Source of the DNA: an uncultured Nitrospira sp.
GTDB lineage: Bacteria; Nitrospirota; Nitrospiria; Nitrospirales; Nitrospiraceae
Direction of reading: 5' to 3'
Length of the DNA: 64,000 nucleotides
NCBI GenBank assembly: GCA_902500825.1
Contig: CABVRX010000008.1
Span: 46,737-110,736 of the forward strand
The notes under the pieces were generated by a model that saw only the letters and a list, made by a program, of their open reading frames with translations, did no database searches and had not been told where the DNA came from. Every line of letters starts with the position of its first letter. The first letter of the stretch is position 1. Shown here piece after piece: positions 54,019 through 63,287 of the stretch. The position numbers and the translations under genes are program-made.

Positions 54019-55556
54019 AAGCCCGTGCGCTTGCGATTCTGGGTACCGGCTCGGATGTAGGGAAGAGCTTGATCACAGCCGGAATCTGTCGGCTGCTTCA
54101 TCGGTCCGGTGTCCATGTGGCACCATTCAAAGCTCAAAATATGTCATTGAATTCGTTCGTCACTCCTGACGGTCGTGAAATCGGAAGAGCGCAAGCCCTG
54201 CAGGCAGAGGCATGCGGGATTCCGCCGCATGTCGACATGAACCCGATCCTACTCAAGCCGGAATCTGATAACTGCTCGCAGATTGTGATCCGAGGCCAAG
54301 TGTTGGGGAAGCGTGAGGCATCGGCGTACTTCGACGACCGACAAGGGCTCTGGTCTGTGGTCAAAGAAAGCTATGCGCGGTTGGCCGGCCAGTACGAAGT
54401 GATTGTGATTGAAGGGGCAGGCAGTGCGGCAGAAGTCAATCTCCGCGAGCATGACCTGGTCAATTGGCCGGTTGCAAAATTGGCTGATGCTCGGGTCGTA
54501 CTGGTCGCCGATATTGATCGGGGCGGGGTTTTTGCGCAAGTTTTTGGAACCTTAGATTTGTTGATGCCTGACGAGCGCGACAGAGTCTGCGGGGTCATCA
54601 TCAATAAATTCCGTGGTGACGCCAAGCTATTCGCCGATGGGGTGAAATTCTTGGAAGTACGGAGCGGACTGCCTGTGTTGGGCGTTGTCCCGTTTTTGCG
54701 CGATCTGATGCTCGATCAAGAAGACAGCCTCGATCTCGATTTGAACCGACAAATAAGTTTCACGCTCGATCGAATCAATATCGCCGTCGTGTTGCTGCCG
54801 CACATGAGCAACTTTACCGATTTCAATATCTTGGCGTCTGAAACGGATGTCGCATTAAAGTATGTGACCATTCCCTCCACGCTTGCGGAGGCCGATGTTG
54901 TGATCATTCCCGGAAGCAAAAATACCCTGGCAGATCTTTCCTATTTGAAGAGGAAAGGATATGTGCCTGCACTGGACAATCATCTTCGTATTCAGCGGGA
55001 ACTTATCGGTATCTGCGGGGGTTATCAAATGCTTGGCCGAACAGTCTCGGACCCTTGCGAGGTCGAGCAGGGCGGGATGAGCTGCGGATTAGGATACTTG
55101 AATACCGATACGGAGATCAAGGAAACCAAGTGCACCACGCAAGTGGAAGCAAGCACGGAAGATGGCTTCTTGCGAGGTCAGGTCTTGGTCCGTGGATATC
55201 AAATCCATATGGGTGTCACGCGGCGCGAGAGCGAGTTTCCCTGTTTTAAAGTTCGCCGCCATTCAGTGATGAGTGAGGAAGGTCGCTTGTCGAACGCTAC
55301 GAGCGAGGAGGGGTTCGATGGAGCCATTCGAAATGACGGCCTTGTGTGGGGTACATACATCCATGGAGTGTTTGATGAGCCTGGCTTTCGTCGTGCCTGG
55401 CTCAACCGCGTCCGTATGAGGAAAGGACTTCCGCCCCTTGACGCGCTCGTATCAAAGACAGTCACTGTACGGTCACAGGGAGAACTTGATCGATGGGCTG
55501 ATCACCTCTCTCATAACCTCGACTTGACCCGCCTCATCGGAAATCGCCACATATAG
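54015..55556 (+). CDS. cobQ: Cobyric acid synthase CobQ
   Basis: Amidates four peripheral carboxyls to give cobyric acid. The 513-residue protein has an ATPase half (LAILGTGSDVGKSLITAG, PFKAQNMSLNS, IVIEGAGSAAEVNL) and a glutaminase half with nucleophile in LIGICGGYQMLG. ATG 54015 overlaps the cbiZ stop (ATGA), with GGGAAAGG five bases upstream; an earlier GTG at 53997 is less likely. It ends the cobalamin operon. Confidence 0.95.
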   Translation: MKARALAILGTGSDVGKSLITAGICRLLHRSGVHVAPFKAQNMSLNSFVTPDGREIGRAQALQAEACGIPPHVDMNPILLKPESDNCSQIVIRGQVLGKREASAYFDDRQGLWSVVKESYARLAGQYEVIVIEGAGSAAEVNLREHDLVNWPVAKLADARVVLVADIDRGGVFAQVFGTLDLLMPDERDRVCGVIINKFRGDAKLFADGVKFLEVRSGLPVLGVVPFLRDLMLDQEDSLDLDLNRQISFTLDRINIAVVLLPHMSNFTDFNILASETDVALKYVTIPSTLAEADVVIIPGSKNTLADLSYLKRKGYVPALDNHLRIQRELIGICGGYQMLGRTVSDPCEVEQGGMSCGLGYLNTDTEIKETKCTTQVEASTEDGFLRGQVLVRGYQIHMGVTRRESEFPCFKVRRHSVMSEEGRLSNATSEEGFDGAIRNDGLVWGTYIHGVFDEPGFRRAWLNRVRMRKGLPPLDALVSKTVTVRSQGELDRWADHLSHNLDLTRLIGNRHI

Positions 55557-55944
55557 ATTCCGGCAGCAGGGAAAGTATCCCTGTTCCAGATTGTCGTCTG
55601 GTTCCTTCCCGATATGGTTTTACGGATCCCCGCGCAGGTATCAGCTCCAACTTCTCCACAGGGGATGCCGATATTCACCGTTTTCTTGCCAACCATTAGC
55701 AAGTCGTTACACTGCTTGAGAACAGCACGAATCGGCTTTGTAAGATAAGAGGAGAATTGCCTTGAGGGTAAGAATCTCGCTGATATTACCTGTCCCGGCA
55801 TGCCCGGCGTCTAGGAATCGTACACGGCTTGACTAACATGCACAATCAAGCAAGAGAAAGACGCGACCCGGCCTGTGCAACGAGTGTGGTGATGCCGGTG
55901 CATTGGAATAGCCCGAACATTTCTTGAAGAGAGAGGAAGGACTT
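55557..55944 (+). other. Intergenic stretch between cob and chemosensory operons
   Basis: About 390 bases with no gene I can support. A small hairpin (CAGGGA at 55567-55572 with TCCCTG at 55578-55583) follows cobQ by ten bases and might attenuate or end transcription, but lacks a U-tract. A reverse-strand open frame (to 55801) overlaps cobQ and matches nothing I know. No clear promoter for the downstream operon was found by eye. Confidence 0.5.
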
Positions 55945-56307
55945 ATGAGCAAGATCATGGTTGTGGATGATTCGTACGCAGAACTGCAGTTGATCGAGTC
56001 CTATCTTAAGGCCGCTCAACACACCGTCGTATCATTCTCAACTGCTGATGGGTTAGAGGACAAGATCGCTGCTGAAAAACCAGACCTCATCGTCTTGGAT
56101 GTGGTCATGCCTGGCCGAAATGGATTTCAGGCATGCAGGGATTTGAAAACTGATGCTCGCTTCAAAAGCATTCCGATCGTACTCTGCACTTCGAAGGGGC
56201 AGGAAAGCGACAAATTCTGGGGACAGCAACAGGGGGCCAACGGGCATGTGGTGAAGCCCTTCAAGTCAGAGGACCTTCTGCAAGCTGTGAAGCTTGCACT
56301 GCGCTAA
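55945..56307 (+). CDS. CheY-like response regulator (PilH/PilG type)
   Basis: A single receiver domain of 120 residues with acidic pair D8-D9, phosphoacceptor D52 (IVLDVVMPG) and the switch lysine in HVVKPF. As in PilH, the helix 4 region contains CTSKGQESDKFWGQQQGA. No output domain. AGGAAGG precedes ATG 55945. It opens the Chp-like chemosensory operon and is expected to be phosphorylated by the CheA at 58859-62209. Confidence 0.9.
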   Translation: MSKIMVVDDSYAELQLIESYLKAAQHTVVSFSTADGLEDKIAAEKPDLIVLDVVMPGRNGFQACRDLKTDARFKSIPIVLCTSKGQESDKFWGQQQGANGHVVKPFKSEDLLQAVKLALR

Positions 56308-56336
56308 GAGAACCGATACTGCCGGGATCACGAAAG

Positions 56337-56849
56337 ATGATTTCCTTAGATGCGTTGCCTCAACTTCATTCAGACTTAGTCCTCGAACAGGCGAAATCCA
56401 CCGAATCATTGCGATTTTGTCTGGTCTCGCTGGGAGAGAAAACTTTCGCCATAGAATTACGCCAAGTTCTCGAGGTCTTCGAGCCTGAGTCGATCACGCC
56501 GGTACCAGGAATGCCTGCTGCACTGGCCGGTGTCACTAATCTACGTGGAACGATCATTCTGCTTGCTGATGTGAGAGCGGTTTTGGGCGTCGTACCCGCT
56601 TCCGTCCTTCCGAAATATGCGGTGGTTGTCCGTCATGGGACTCAACAAGTCGGTATCCTGGTCGAAGATGTGCCAGAAATTCGCACCATCCGATCTGACG
56701 ATCTAGAAGTCCCCTCGGTTACTACTGCAGACGAAGGACTCTCCTTGTTTTCTAAGGTTTTTAAAACAGAGAAGAACCTGAGCGCCGTATTGAACATGTC
56801 GCGACTGTTGGCGTCCATAGAAGGGGCGGCCAATGAATCAAACCCATAA
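56337..56849 (+). CDS. CheW-like coupling protein (PilI type)
   Basis: A CheW-domain protein of 170 residues linking receptor and kinase. The segment FCLVSLGEKTFAIELRQVLEVFEPESITPVPG and the conserved LAGVTNLRGTIILLADVRAVLG are typical (each cited in part). About 20 residues precede the domain. Located directly upstream of the receptor gene, as in pil/chp operons. Confidence 0.9.
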   Translation: MISLDALPQLHSDLVLEQAKSTESLRFCLVSLGEKTFAIELRQVLEVFEPESITPVPGMPAALAGVTNLRGTIILLADVRAVLGVVPASVLPKYAVVVRHGTQQVGILVEDVPEIRTIRSDDLEVPSVTTADEGLSLFSKVFKTEKNLSAVLNMSRLLASIEGAANESNP

Positions 56850-56915
56850 TCTCACATTGCGAAACAGTTGTGTCGGCAAGGTAAGCCGCTACGAGCGGTG
56901 AGCAGGAGGAAAGTC

Positions 56916-58805
56916 ATGGCGAAGGGGAAGAAAACATGGAAATGGTCACCTCGTGCCTGGTTTAAAGATCTGAAAGCCCTGCACAAGATCTTTATCGGAT
57001 TCTTCGTCATCATTGTCGGCATGATGGCAATTGGTCTGATCGGGTTGACTGGTCTCAGCAAGCTGAAGGGTCAGCTGAGTTCCATTTACGACGAGTCAAC
57101 AGTGGGAGTTTCGCATGTCGCAGTAAGCAGCACCAACCTCAGCCTCTATCACAACGCCTTGTTGAGTGTTGCAGACCAGAGACTAAAGAGTGATTTCGAC
57201 GAGGCCATCATTCCTCTCGCCGAATTGAAGAGACGCACTCTGACCCCCCTCGAGACATATCGGCCGTCCGCCACCCACGAGACGGTGGATGGCCGTCGCG
57301 ATGGACAAGAGATGGACGTCCTCATTTTTACATTGAAGGAATATTTCGCGTCGGCCGAAAGCGCAGTAGGCGCATTGAACGATAGCTTTGACCCCTCGCT
57401 CACGGATGAGCAGCGAAAGTCGATGAGGGAACTGGCTATCACGGTGCTGTCAACTGAAGTGACTTTGTGGCACGGCAGATCGATATGGCGCTTCCAATGG
57501 GTGGCACAGCTCATTCGAGACCTGGCGAACGAATTAAATGATAGCGGGCAACGCATGGCCGTATACCTTACCAAAGTCATGCTCGGTGGAGCAGTTGCAG
57601 CACTCCTCCTGGCCATCGCTATTGGCTACTTCCTCGCGCGCAGCATAGTAAATGACATCATCCATGTCGCAGATGTCGCGACACAGGCCGCCGCGGGGAA
57701 TTTGCAGGCCCGTACAAAATTGGAAAGCAACGATGAAGTCGGCCATATGGCCAAGGCGTTCAACATCATGTTGGATCGAATCACGATCCTGGTCTCGACG
57801 GAAGAAGAACGAGACAGAATGCAAAAACAACTCGTGCAGTTCCTTGTACTTGTCTCCGATGTCGGGAAAGGAGATCTGACCAAACGAGGTGAAGTGACGG
57901 CCGATATGTTTGGAAATCTGGCGGACGGATTCAATCTTATGATTCAGCGCTTTTCACAATTGATGAAACAGGTACGTCAAGCAGCGGAACGTGTCAACAC
58001 CTCGGCAAACAAGCTGAAAGACAATGCCGGACAGATGGCCGGAACCGCCAGACACCAAGCTGACGAGTCGATCAAGGCGCTTGGCGCAGTTGAACAGCTG
58101 GCGTCATCGATGCGCCAGGTGACGGAGACAGCGGGGGCATCGTCCGATGCAGCCCGTCAAGTCTTACAGGCCACTGAAGCAGGCCGGCTTGCGGTGCAGG
58201 AAACCGTTCAGGACATGCATAGCATCCAATTGGCGGTTCAACGCATGTCGAAACAGATCAAGGCGCTCGGCGACCGCTCATTGGAAATCTCACAAATCGT
58301 ATCGACCATTCGAGATATCGCCAATCAAACCAATCTTTTGGCCCTCAACGCTGCGATTGAGGCTGCCGGAGCGGGTGAGGCCGGAGCACGTTTTGCCGTG
58401 GTCGCCGATCAAGTGCGGAAGCTCGCGGAAAGCTCAACACAGGCGACACGAGAAATCGGGGACCTGGTGAAAGTGATTCAGAGCGAAACGCAGCATGCGG
58501 TCGTTGCAATGGAGCATGAAACACAGGCGGTGGAGGCAGGCTCGGCTTCGGCCTTGCGCACAGGCGATGTGTTCAAAGACATTTCGATGATTGCTCAACG
58601 GTCGGCAGAACTTGCCCAAAGCATAGCGGCGTCGGCGGCTGCCCAAACCGTTTCAACCGATCAGGTCGGACGTTCAATCAAGGATTTTACTGGGGGTGCC
58701 GCGGCCACACAAAAGGCCACCGATTCAGCGCGTGCGACGGTAGAGGATATGGTGACGCTGGCTGAAGGCCTGACTACCTCGGTGTCACAGTTTAAGCTGG
58801 CCTGA
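56916..58805 (+). CDS. Methyl-accepting chemotaxis protein (PilJ-like)
   Basis: A 629-residue receptor with a cytoplasmic N-terminus, TM1 near residues 23-46 ([20 protein letters not shown]), a helical periplasmic domain of about 170 residues, TM2 near 220-245, a HAMP domain and a long signalling domain. The hairpin tip ([20 protein letters not shown] then [15 protein letters not shown]) is intact. AGGAGG precedes ATG 56916. No CheR-docking pentapeptide is seen at the C-terminus (SVSQFKLA). Confidence 0.92.
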   Translation: MAKGKKTWKWSPRAWFKDLKALHKIFIGFFVIIVGMMAIGLIGLTGLSKLKGQLSSIYDESTVGVSHVAVSSTNLSLYHNALLSVADQRLKSDFDEAIIPLAELKRRTLTPLETYRPSATHETVDGRRDGQEMDVLIFTLKEYFASAESAVGALNDSFDPSLTDEQRKSMRELAITVLSTEVTLWHGRSIWRFQWVAQLIRDLANELNDSGQRMAVYLTKVMLGGAVAALLLAIAIGYFLARSIVNDIIHVADVATQAAAGNLQARTKLESNDEVGHMAKAFNIMLDRITILVSTEEERDRMQKQLVQFLVLVSDVGKGDLTKRGEVTADMFGNLADGFNLMIQRFSQLMKQVRQAAERVNTSANKLKDNAGQMAGTARHQADESIKALGAVEQLASSMRQVTETAGASSDAARQVLQATEAGRLAVQETVQDMHSIQLAVQRMSKQIKALGDRSLEISQIVSTIRDIANQTNLLALNAAIEAAGAGEAGARFAVVADQVRKLAESSTQATREIGDLVKVIQSETQHAVVAMEHETQAVEAGSASALRTGDVFKDISMIAQRSAELAQSIAASAAAQTVSTDQVGRSIKDFTGGAAATQKATDSARATVEDMVTLAEGLTTSVSQFKLA

Positions 58806-58858
58806 GAATCTCCCTCATCCGCTGAGCGAGAAGACCCTTCTGGTATTAAGAGGGACCG

Positions 58859-61800
58859 ATGAGCTCGGAGTTCGACAGGCAAAACCTCATCAGTATATTT
58901 GTCCTTGAAGCATCGGATGGGTTGGATGCATTGACCAAGGCACTGCATCCTCCCGACGGCGCTCTACCTACTCCTCAGGACCTTGCCGACCAATACATCG
59001 TCGCCCACCGTATTTGCGGAGCTGCTGCGCTATATGGCTACAGCGGGGTCGCCCAACTGGCTGAATACCTGGAGACGCTACTCGAACGAGCAACACAGAT
59101 CTCAGTAGTTGAATGGGACCGAACGGTGGACTCAATGAGGAACATTACGCAAAGCCTTCAAGCAATCGTTCGAACCATTGGACAAGGCGGGACTGAGGAT
59201 ACAGAAGCTGTAAAAAGTTGTTGGGCATCGATAAAGCGACCAGAAGGAAAAACGGGCGACACGGAAGCGTCCATGTCTTCCTCGCCGACAATCAATGAAG
59301 CCTACCTGTTCCCTGAACTTGATGTCGAAATCTTATCTTACTTCATCCCAGAAGCTGAGGACTATCTCAGTACCATTGATGAATTGATTCGCATCCTGCG
59401 GAGCAAGCGAGATGATGCAGACTCGATCTACCGTCTTTTTCGCGCGGTGCATACTCTGAAAGGCTCGGCGCACACCGTAGGCTTTCAGGTCATTGGAGAT
59501 GTTGCTCGACCGATGGAGGACTGCATGGTTGCGGTTCATGAACATCGATGTCCTCTCAGCAACGACCTCCTTGACATGCTTGTGAAGGCGGTTGAATTAA
59601 TTCGGATCATTCTCCGGCATGAACCGGAGAATACGCAGATGCTCCAGCACGATATACCTCTTCTTCTCCATCGTCTCACCCAGATCGGTGAGGGCACGGT
59701 CGCCCCACCTGTACAAGCAACCTCACCCTACAGTCCCGATACTGGTAGCCCACATCCTGTCCAGCATAAGCCGGTTGTTAAGGAAGCGCCTGACGCGGAC
59801 TTATCCGATAGGTATCTGATCCCTGATCTGGATCCTGAAGTCTTCTCTTACTTTATTCCTGAGGCACAGGAGTATCTGGAGCTCTTGGAAGCCAATCTCC
59901 TGCGATTGGACAAAGATGCGCAAAATAAGGACCTGATCAATCAACTATTTAGAAGCGCCCACACTTTGAAGGGCTCTGCTTACACCGTTGGATTTCAGTC
60001 GATCGGTGATCTTGTCCATCATGTTGAAGACTTTATGGGGTCGGTGCGAGACGGTAGCCTCATAGTGTTGCCCGGACATACGGATCTTATGCTTCGCGCC
60101 ATCGACGTTCTACGAGTACTCATGCGAAGAGACCCAAGCAAGGTGAATGACATGAGGCAACGGTTCGGCGCGGCGCGAACCGAACTGAGACGCTTGGATC
60201 AGGGTGTCGCAAACGAGACGACGCCGGCCCATCGACAGCATGGCCTTTCCGGTTCAGCAACCATAGAACAAACCGAAAGTGACGAGTCTCACACACAGAA
60301 TGATAGAGTTCCCAATGAAACATCGAGAGAGGAACGCGAGGTCATCCGTGTCAGCCATGCGCGGCTGGAGCGATTGATGAACCTCGTCGGAGAACTCGTC
60401 ATTGGACGTGGAAGATTGGAACAACGACTACGGGTCCTGGAGCAACTGTCACAGCAGGTCTTGTTATTCAAGAGCCGTTTGGTGGACTCTGTCCAATCCT
60501 TTGCCGATAAGCACACCTTTAGCTATCAGGACACATCAAGTCATTCAACCGCCCCTGCCAATCAGGGGTTTCCAGTGTTCGGCGATTTCGGTAGTCTTGA
60601 GCTGGATAAATACGATGATTTCAATATTTTGGCCAGGCGCCTCGGAGAGGTCACCGCCGACATCAAAGAATCGATGCTGCAGCTGGATGGGTCCATCCAC
60701 AGAGCTCATGACGAAATGAGTCAACTGCAACACTTGACGCTGTTGATGCGAGATGAAATCGCACGTGCCCGCATGGTTCCAATCGGTACACCGTTCACGA
60801 GGTTTCGTCGAGCCGTTAGGGAAATCGCTCGATCATCAAACAAGGAAGTATCCTTGGTCACATCGGGGGAGCAAACTGAGGTTGATACCGGAGTAGTGGA
60901 ACGATTAGTAGATCCATTGGTTCATTTAGTCAGAAATGCTGTCTATCACGGTATCGAACCAACGGCCGATCGAATCGCGAAGGGGAAACCGGCCATCGGA
61001 ACCGTTTACCTCCACGCGGCTCATCGAGGGAATTCGGTCATTATCGAGGTTGAAGATGATGGGGCAGGGTTAGATCTAAAAAAAATACAAACCAAAGCCG
61101 TTAAGACAGGACTCATGCAGCCACACCACACCATGTCGGATGCGGACCTCCTTCAATTGATTTTCATGCCTGGTTTTTCCACAGCCGACAAGGTAGGGGA
61201 CCAAGCAGGTCGAGGAGTAGGACTGGACGTCGTAAAACGAGTCATTGAAGGCATGAATGGTCATATCGACGTGGAATCTGAGTTGGGTGTCGGCACCAAA
61301 TTTACCTTGAATCTTCCTCTTACCCTCCTCATTGCAACCGCGTTGTTCGTGCGGGTCGGTACCGAACAATATGCGATTCCATTGCTGAGCATTCAGGAAG
61401 TGACGATGCCGACGCTATCCGCAGTACGAGAGGATGGTGATCGTAAGCTCTTACAGATCGACGAGCAAGTTATCGAATTGCAATCTCTCCATCACATCCT
61501 TCATCGGAAAACAGGAAACGTCGATTGGACCATGCCGGTGGTGATCGTTCGGACGGCAGGGGCGCCGATCGGGTTATTAGTCGATGAGCTGTTGGGTCGC
61601 CAAGAAATTGTCATTAAATCCCTTGGGCCACTGAAACCGCTGGAGCGTTCGTTTTTTGGAGGGGCGACTATTGATCCAGAAGGACGGGTGGTTCTCGTCA
61701 TCGATCCAAGCCGTTTGCCATCGAGAGGAGCGAAGGAGTCTGGTGTTCGGGCTCCCTTTTCCAAGACCACATCACTTCCGGAACCACACTTGCCACAAGA

Positions 61801-62209
61801 AGAACTGTTATCGGATACGCCGCAGGAGGCGTGCCTGCTCTTGATAGACGATTCACTGAGTATTCGAAAGTTCGTCGGAAGGATGTTGGAGTCGGCCGGC
61901 TATCACTTCGATACGGCGGTTGATGGCGAAGATGGGCTCCGAAAGGCATCAACGACAAGTTATCGGATGATCCTCACCGATCTCGAAATGCCGAAGCTCA
62001 ACGGATTCGAGGTTATTCAAGCCATTAGAAGTCGACCGGAAACCAGGCACACACCGGTGGTTGTCATGACAACGAGGGCTCGGGACAAACATCGACAGAT
62101 GGCGATGAGTCTTGGTGCCACTTCATACATCTCCAAGCCGGTAGAAGAACGGATGTTGCTGCATGAAGTTGAACGATGGATTGGAAAGGCTCCGGCATTG
62201 CGCAAGTAA
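58859..62209 (+). CDS. Hybrid chemotaxis kinase CheA (ChpA/PilL-like) with three HPt-like domains and a receiver
   Basis: An 1116-residue kinase. HPt-like segments: one near residue 50 (AHRICGAAALYG, lacking the usual LKGS context), and two canonical ones with H198 and H368 (HTLKGSAHTVGF and HTLKGSAYTVGF), each introduced by a similar YFIPEA sequence. Then come the dimerisation region (RLERLMNLVGELVIGRGRLE), the ATP domain (HLVRNAVYHGIEP; DDGAGLD; GRGVGLDVV), a CheW-like domain and a receiver with phosphoacceptor D1041 (ILTDLEMPK). This is the ChpA architecture of type IV pilus control. Confidence 0.93.
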   Translation: MSSEFDRQNLISIFVLEASDGLDALTKALHPPDGALPTPQDLADQYIVAHRICGAAALYGYSGVAQLAEYLETLLERATQISVVEWDRTVDSMRNITQSLQAIVRTIGQGGTEDTEAVKSCWASIKRPEGKTGDTEASMSSSPTINEAYLFPELDVEILSYFIPEAEDYLSTIDELIRILRSKRDDADSIYRLFRAVHTLKGSAHTVGFQVIGDVARPMEDCMVAVHEHRCPLSNDLLDMLVKAVELIRIILRHEPENTQMLQHDIPLLLHRLTQIGEGTVAPPVQATSPYSPDTGSPHPVQHKPVVKEAPDADLSDRYLIPDLDPEVFSYFIPEAQEYLELLEANLLRLDKDAQNKDLINQLFRSAHTLKGSAYTVGFQSIGDLVHHVEDFMGSVRDGSLIVLPGHTDLMLRAIDVLRVLMRRDPSKVNDMRQRFGAARTELRRLDQGVANETTPAHRQHGLSGSATIEQTESDESHTQNDRVPNETSREEREVIRVSHARLERLMNLVGELVIGRGRLEQRLRVLEQLSQQVLLFKSRLVDSVQSFADKHTFSYQDTSSHSTAPANQGFPVFGDFGSLELDKYDDFNILARRLGEVTADIKESMLQLDGSIHRAHDEMSQLQHLTLLMRDEIARARMVPIGTPFTRFRRAVREIARSSNKEVSLVTSGEQTEVDTGVVERLVDPLVHLVRNAVYHGIEPTADRIAKGKPAIGTVYLHAAHRGNSVIIEVEDDGAGLDLKKIQTKAVKTGLMQPHHTMSDADLLQLIFMPGFSTADKVGDQAGRGVGLDVVKRVIEGMNGHIDVESELGVGTKFTLNLPLTLLIATALFVRVGTEQYAIPLLSIQEVTMPTLSAVREDGDRKLLQIDEQVIELQSLHHILHRKTGNVDWTMPVVIVRTAGAPIGLLVDELLGRQEIVIKSLGPLKPLERSFFGGATIDPEGRVVLVIDPSRLPSRGAKESGVRAPFSKTTSLPEPHLPQEELLSDTPQEACLLLIDDSLSIRKFVGRMLESAGYHFDTAVDGEDGLRKASTTSYRMILTDLEMPKLNGFEVIQAIRSRPETRHTPVVVMTTRARDKHRQMAMSLGATSYISKPVEERMLLHEVERWIGKAPALRK

Positions 62210-62279
62210 CCTTGCGGAAATATTCGTATCAATTGACGAAATGCGGCTTGTTACAGAGAATGGACAAAAAAGGCTCGGC

Positions 62280-62789
62280 ATGGACATCCGGGAATCGATG
62301 ACGGGAACTCCGCCGCTAGTTTCTCCATCGCGATATCTCATCGTGACATTGGGTGGATGGTATCTGGCGTTGAATGCCGAATCCGTATGTGGGTTGTTAA
62401 CGCTCGAAGAGACTGGAAATGTGGAAAACCTGACAGTCCACGGCAGGGTGCATAGCGCCCTTAATTTGGCCGATCGATTGAGCTTACCGGATGATGCGGG
62501 TGGGGCGAATACGCGTGTCGTGCTGCTTTCTGAACGAGAGTCGCGTGGGAGTATTCGAGTCTCCATGGTGCAGGGACTTCTTGATCTCCAACCGTCTCAA
62601 GTTCTGCCGATTCCTTTGCAGTTCCGTGGAGCGGAACGACAGTGGTATCGAGGCATGATCCTAATCGCAAAAAGTGTTGCCTTGGTACTCAATACAACCT
62701 GGATTCTGAATGAACAGGTATCGGACCTAGAAAGCAGTGGGGGCCAGGAAGCACTCCCCGGCATTCGACGCCCCCCTGAGTTGCTGTGA
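62280..62789 (+). CDS. CheW-like protein
   Basis: A 169-residue single CheW domain, starting PSRYLIVTLGGWYLALNAES and containing HGRVHSALNLADRLSL. It is more divergent than the PilI-type protein. ATG 62280 has AAAAAAGG six bases upstream; ATG 62241 and the start at 62163, which would overlap cheA, are less likely. It could couple a second receptor or serve as an adaptor to the kinase. Confidence 0.72.
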   Translation: MDIRESMTGTPPLVSPSRYLIVTLGGWYLALNAESVCGLLTLEETGNVENLTVHGRVHSALNLADRLSLPDDAGGANTRVVLLSERESRGSIRVSMVQGLLDLQPSQVLPIPLQFRGAERQWYRGMILIAKSVALVLNTTWILNEQVSDLESSGGQEALPGIRRPPELL

Positions 62790-62802
62790 ATGATAACCGG
62801 AT

Positions 62803-63249
62803 ATGCTGAGGACCGGCCAAAAGCATCATCGAACCGCAGTATGTCAACCCTGGCAGCTATTGGTGTTTGCGGTCGGAGGGAGGCGATTGGCAGTGAAGGC
62901 CCTTGAGGTATCGGGTATTTCACAGTGGAACGACTCTATTCCGGTCGCTGGTCGAACACCTTTTGTCACCGCGGTCATTCGTCAGGGACAGACCGTGTTA
63001 CCGGTATTCGATCTGGCCGCATCCCTTCATCTTACCGTGCAAGGAAGCCGGCCCTTATGTCTGAGGGTGAAACATCCTCTCGGAGAAATGGCGATGTGCA
63101 TTGATGAAGAGATTCCGGTTCTCCATGTCTTTGATCCTGCGGCGATTCAGACATATCAAGGCAAGGATCTACCGGCTGAAGGCAGTTATACCAATGGTCT
63201 GGATGAGATCCCGATTCTCTCGATATCACTACTTGGGTCGACTGTGTGA
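62803..63249 (+). CDS. CheW-like protein
   Basis: A 148-residue CheW-type fold: WQLLVFAVGGRRLAVKALEVSGI and the VTAVIRQGQTVLPVFDLAASL core are recognisable (each cited in part). It is shorter than typical CheW at the C-terminus. It is the third CheW-like gene in this operon and lies 13 bases behind the second. Start ATG 62803 is followed by about 17 non-conserved residues. Confidence 0.68.
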   Translation: MLRTGQKHHRTAVCQPWQLLVFAVGGRRLAVKALEVSGISQWNDSIPVAGRTPFVTAVIRQGQTVLPVFDLAASLHLTVQGSRPLCLRVKHPLGEMAMCIDEEIPVLHVFDPAAIQTYQGKDLPAEGSYTNGLDEIPILSISLLGSTV

Positions 63250-63287
63250 CAATTGCCCGCGTTCCGGGATGGACGAAAGGTGCAGGC

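Noticed and set aside
55511..55801. 96-residue reverse-strand frame after cobQ
   Set aside because: It overlaps the end of cobQ, lacks a ribosome-binding site and shows no recognisable motif.
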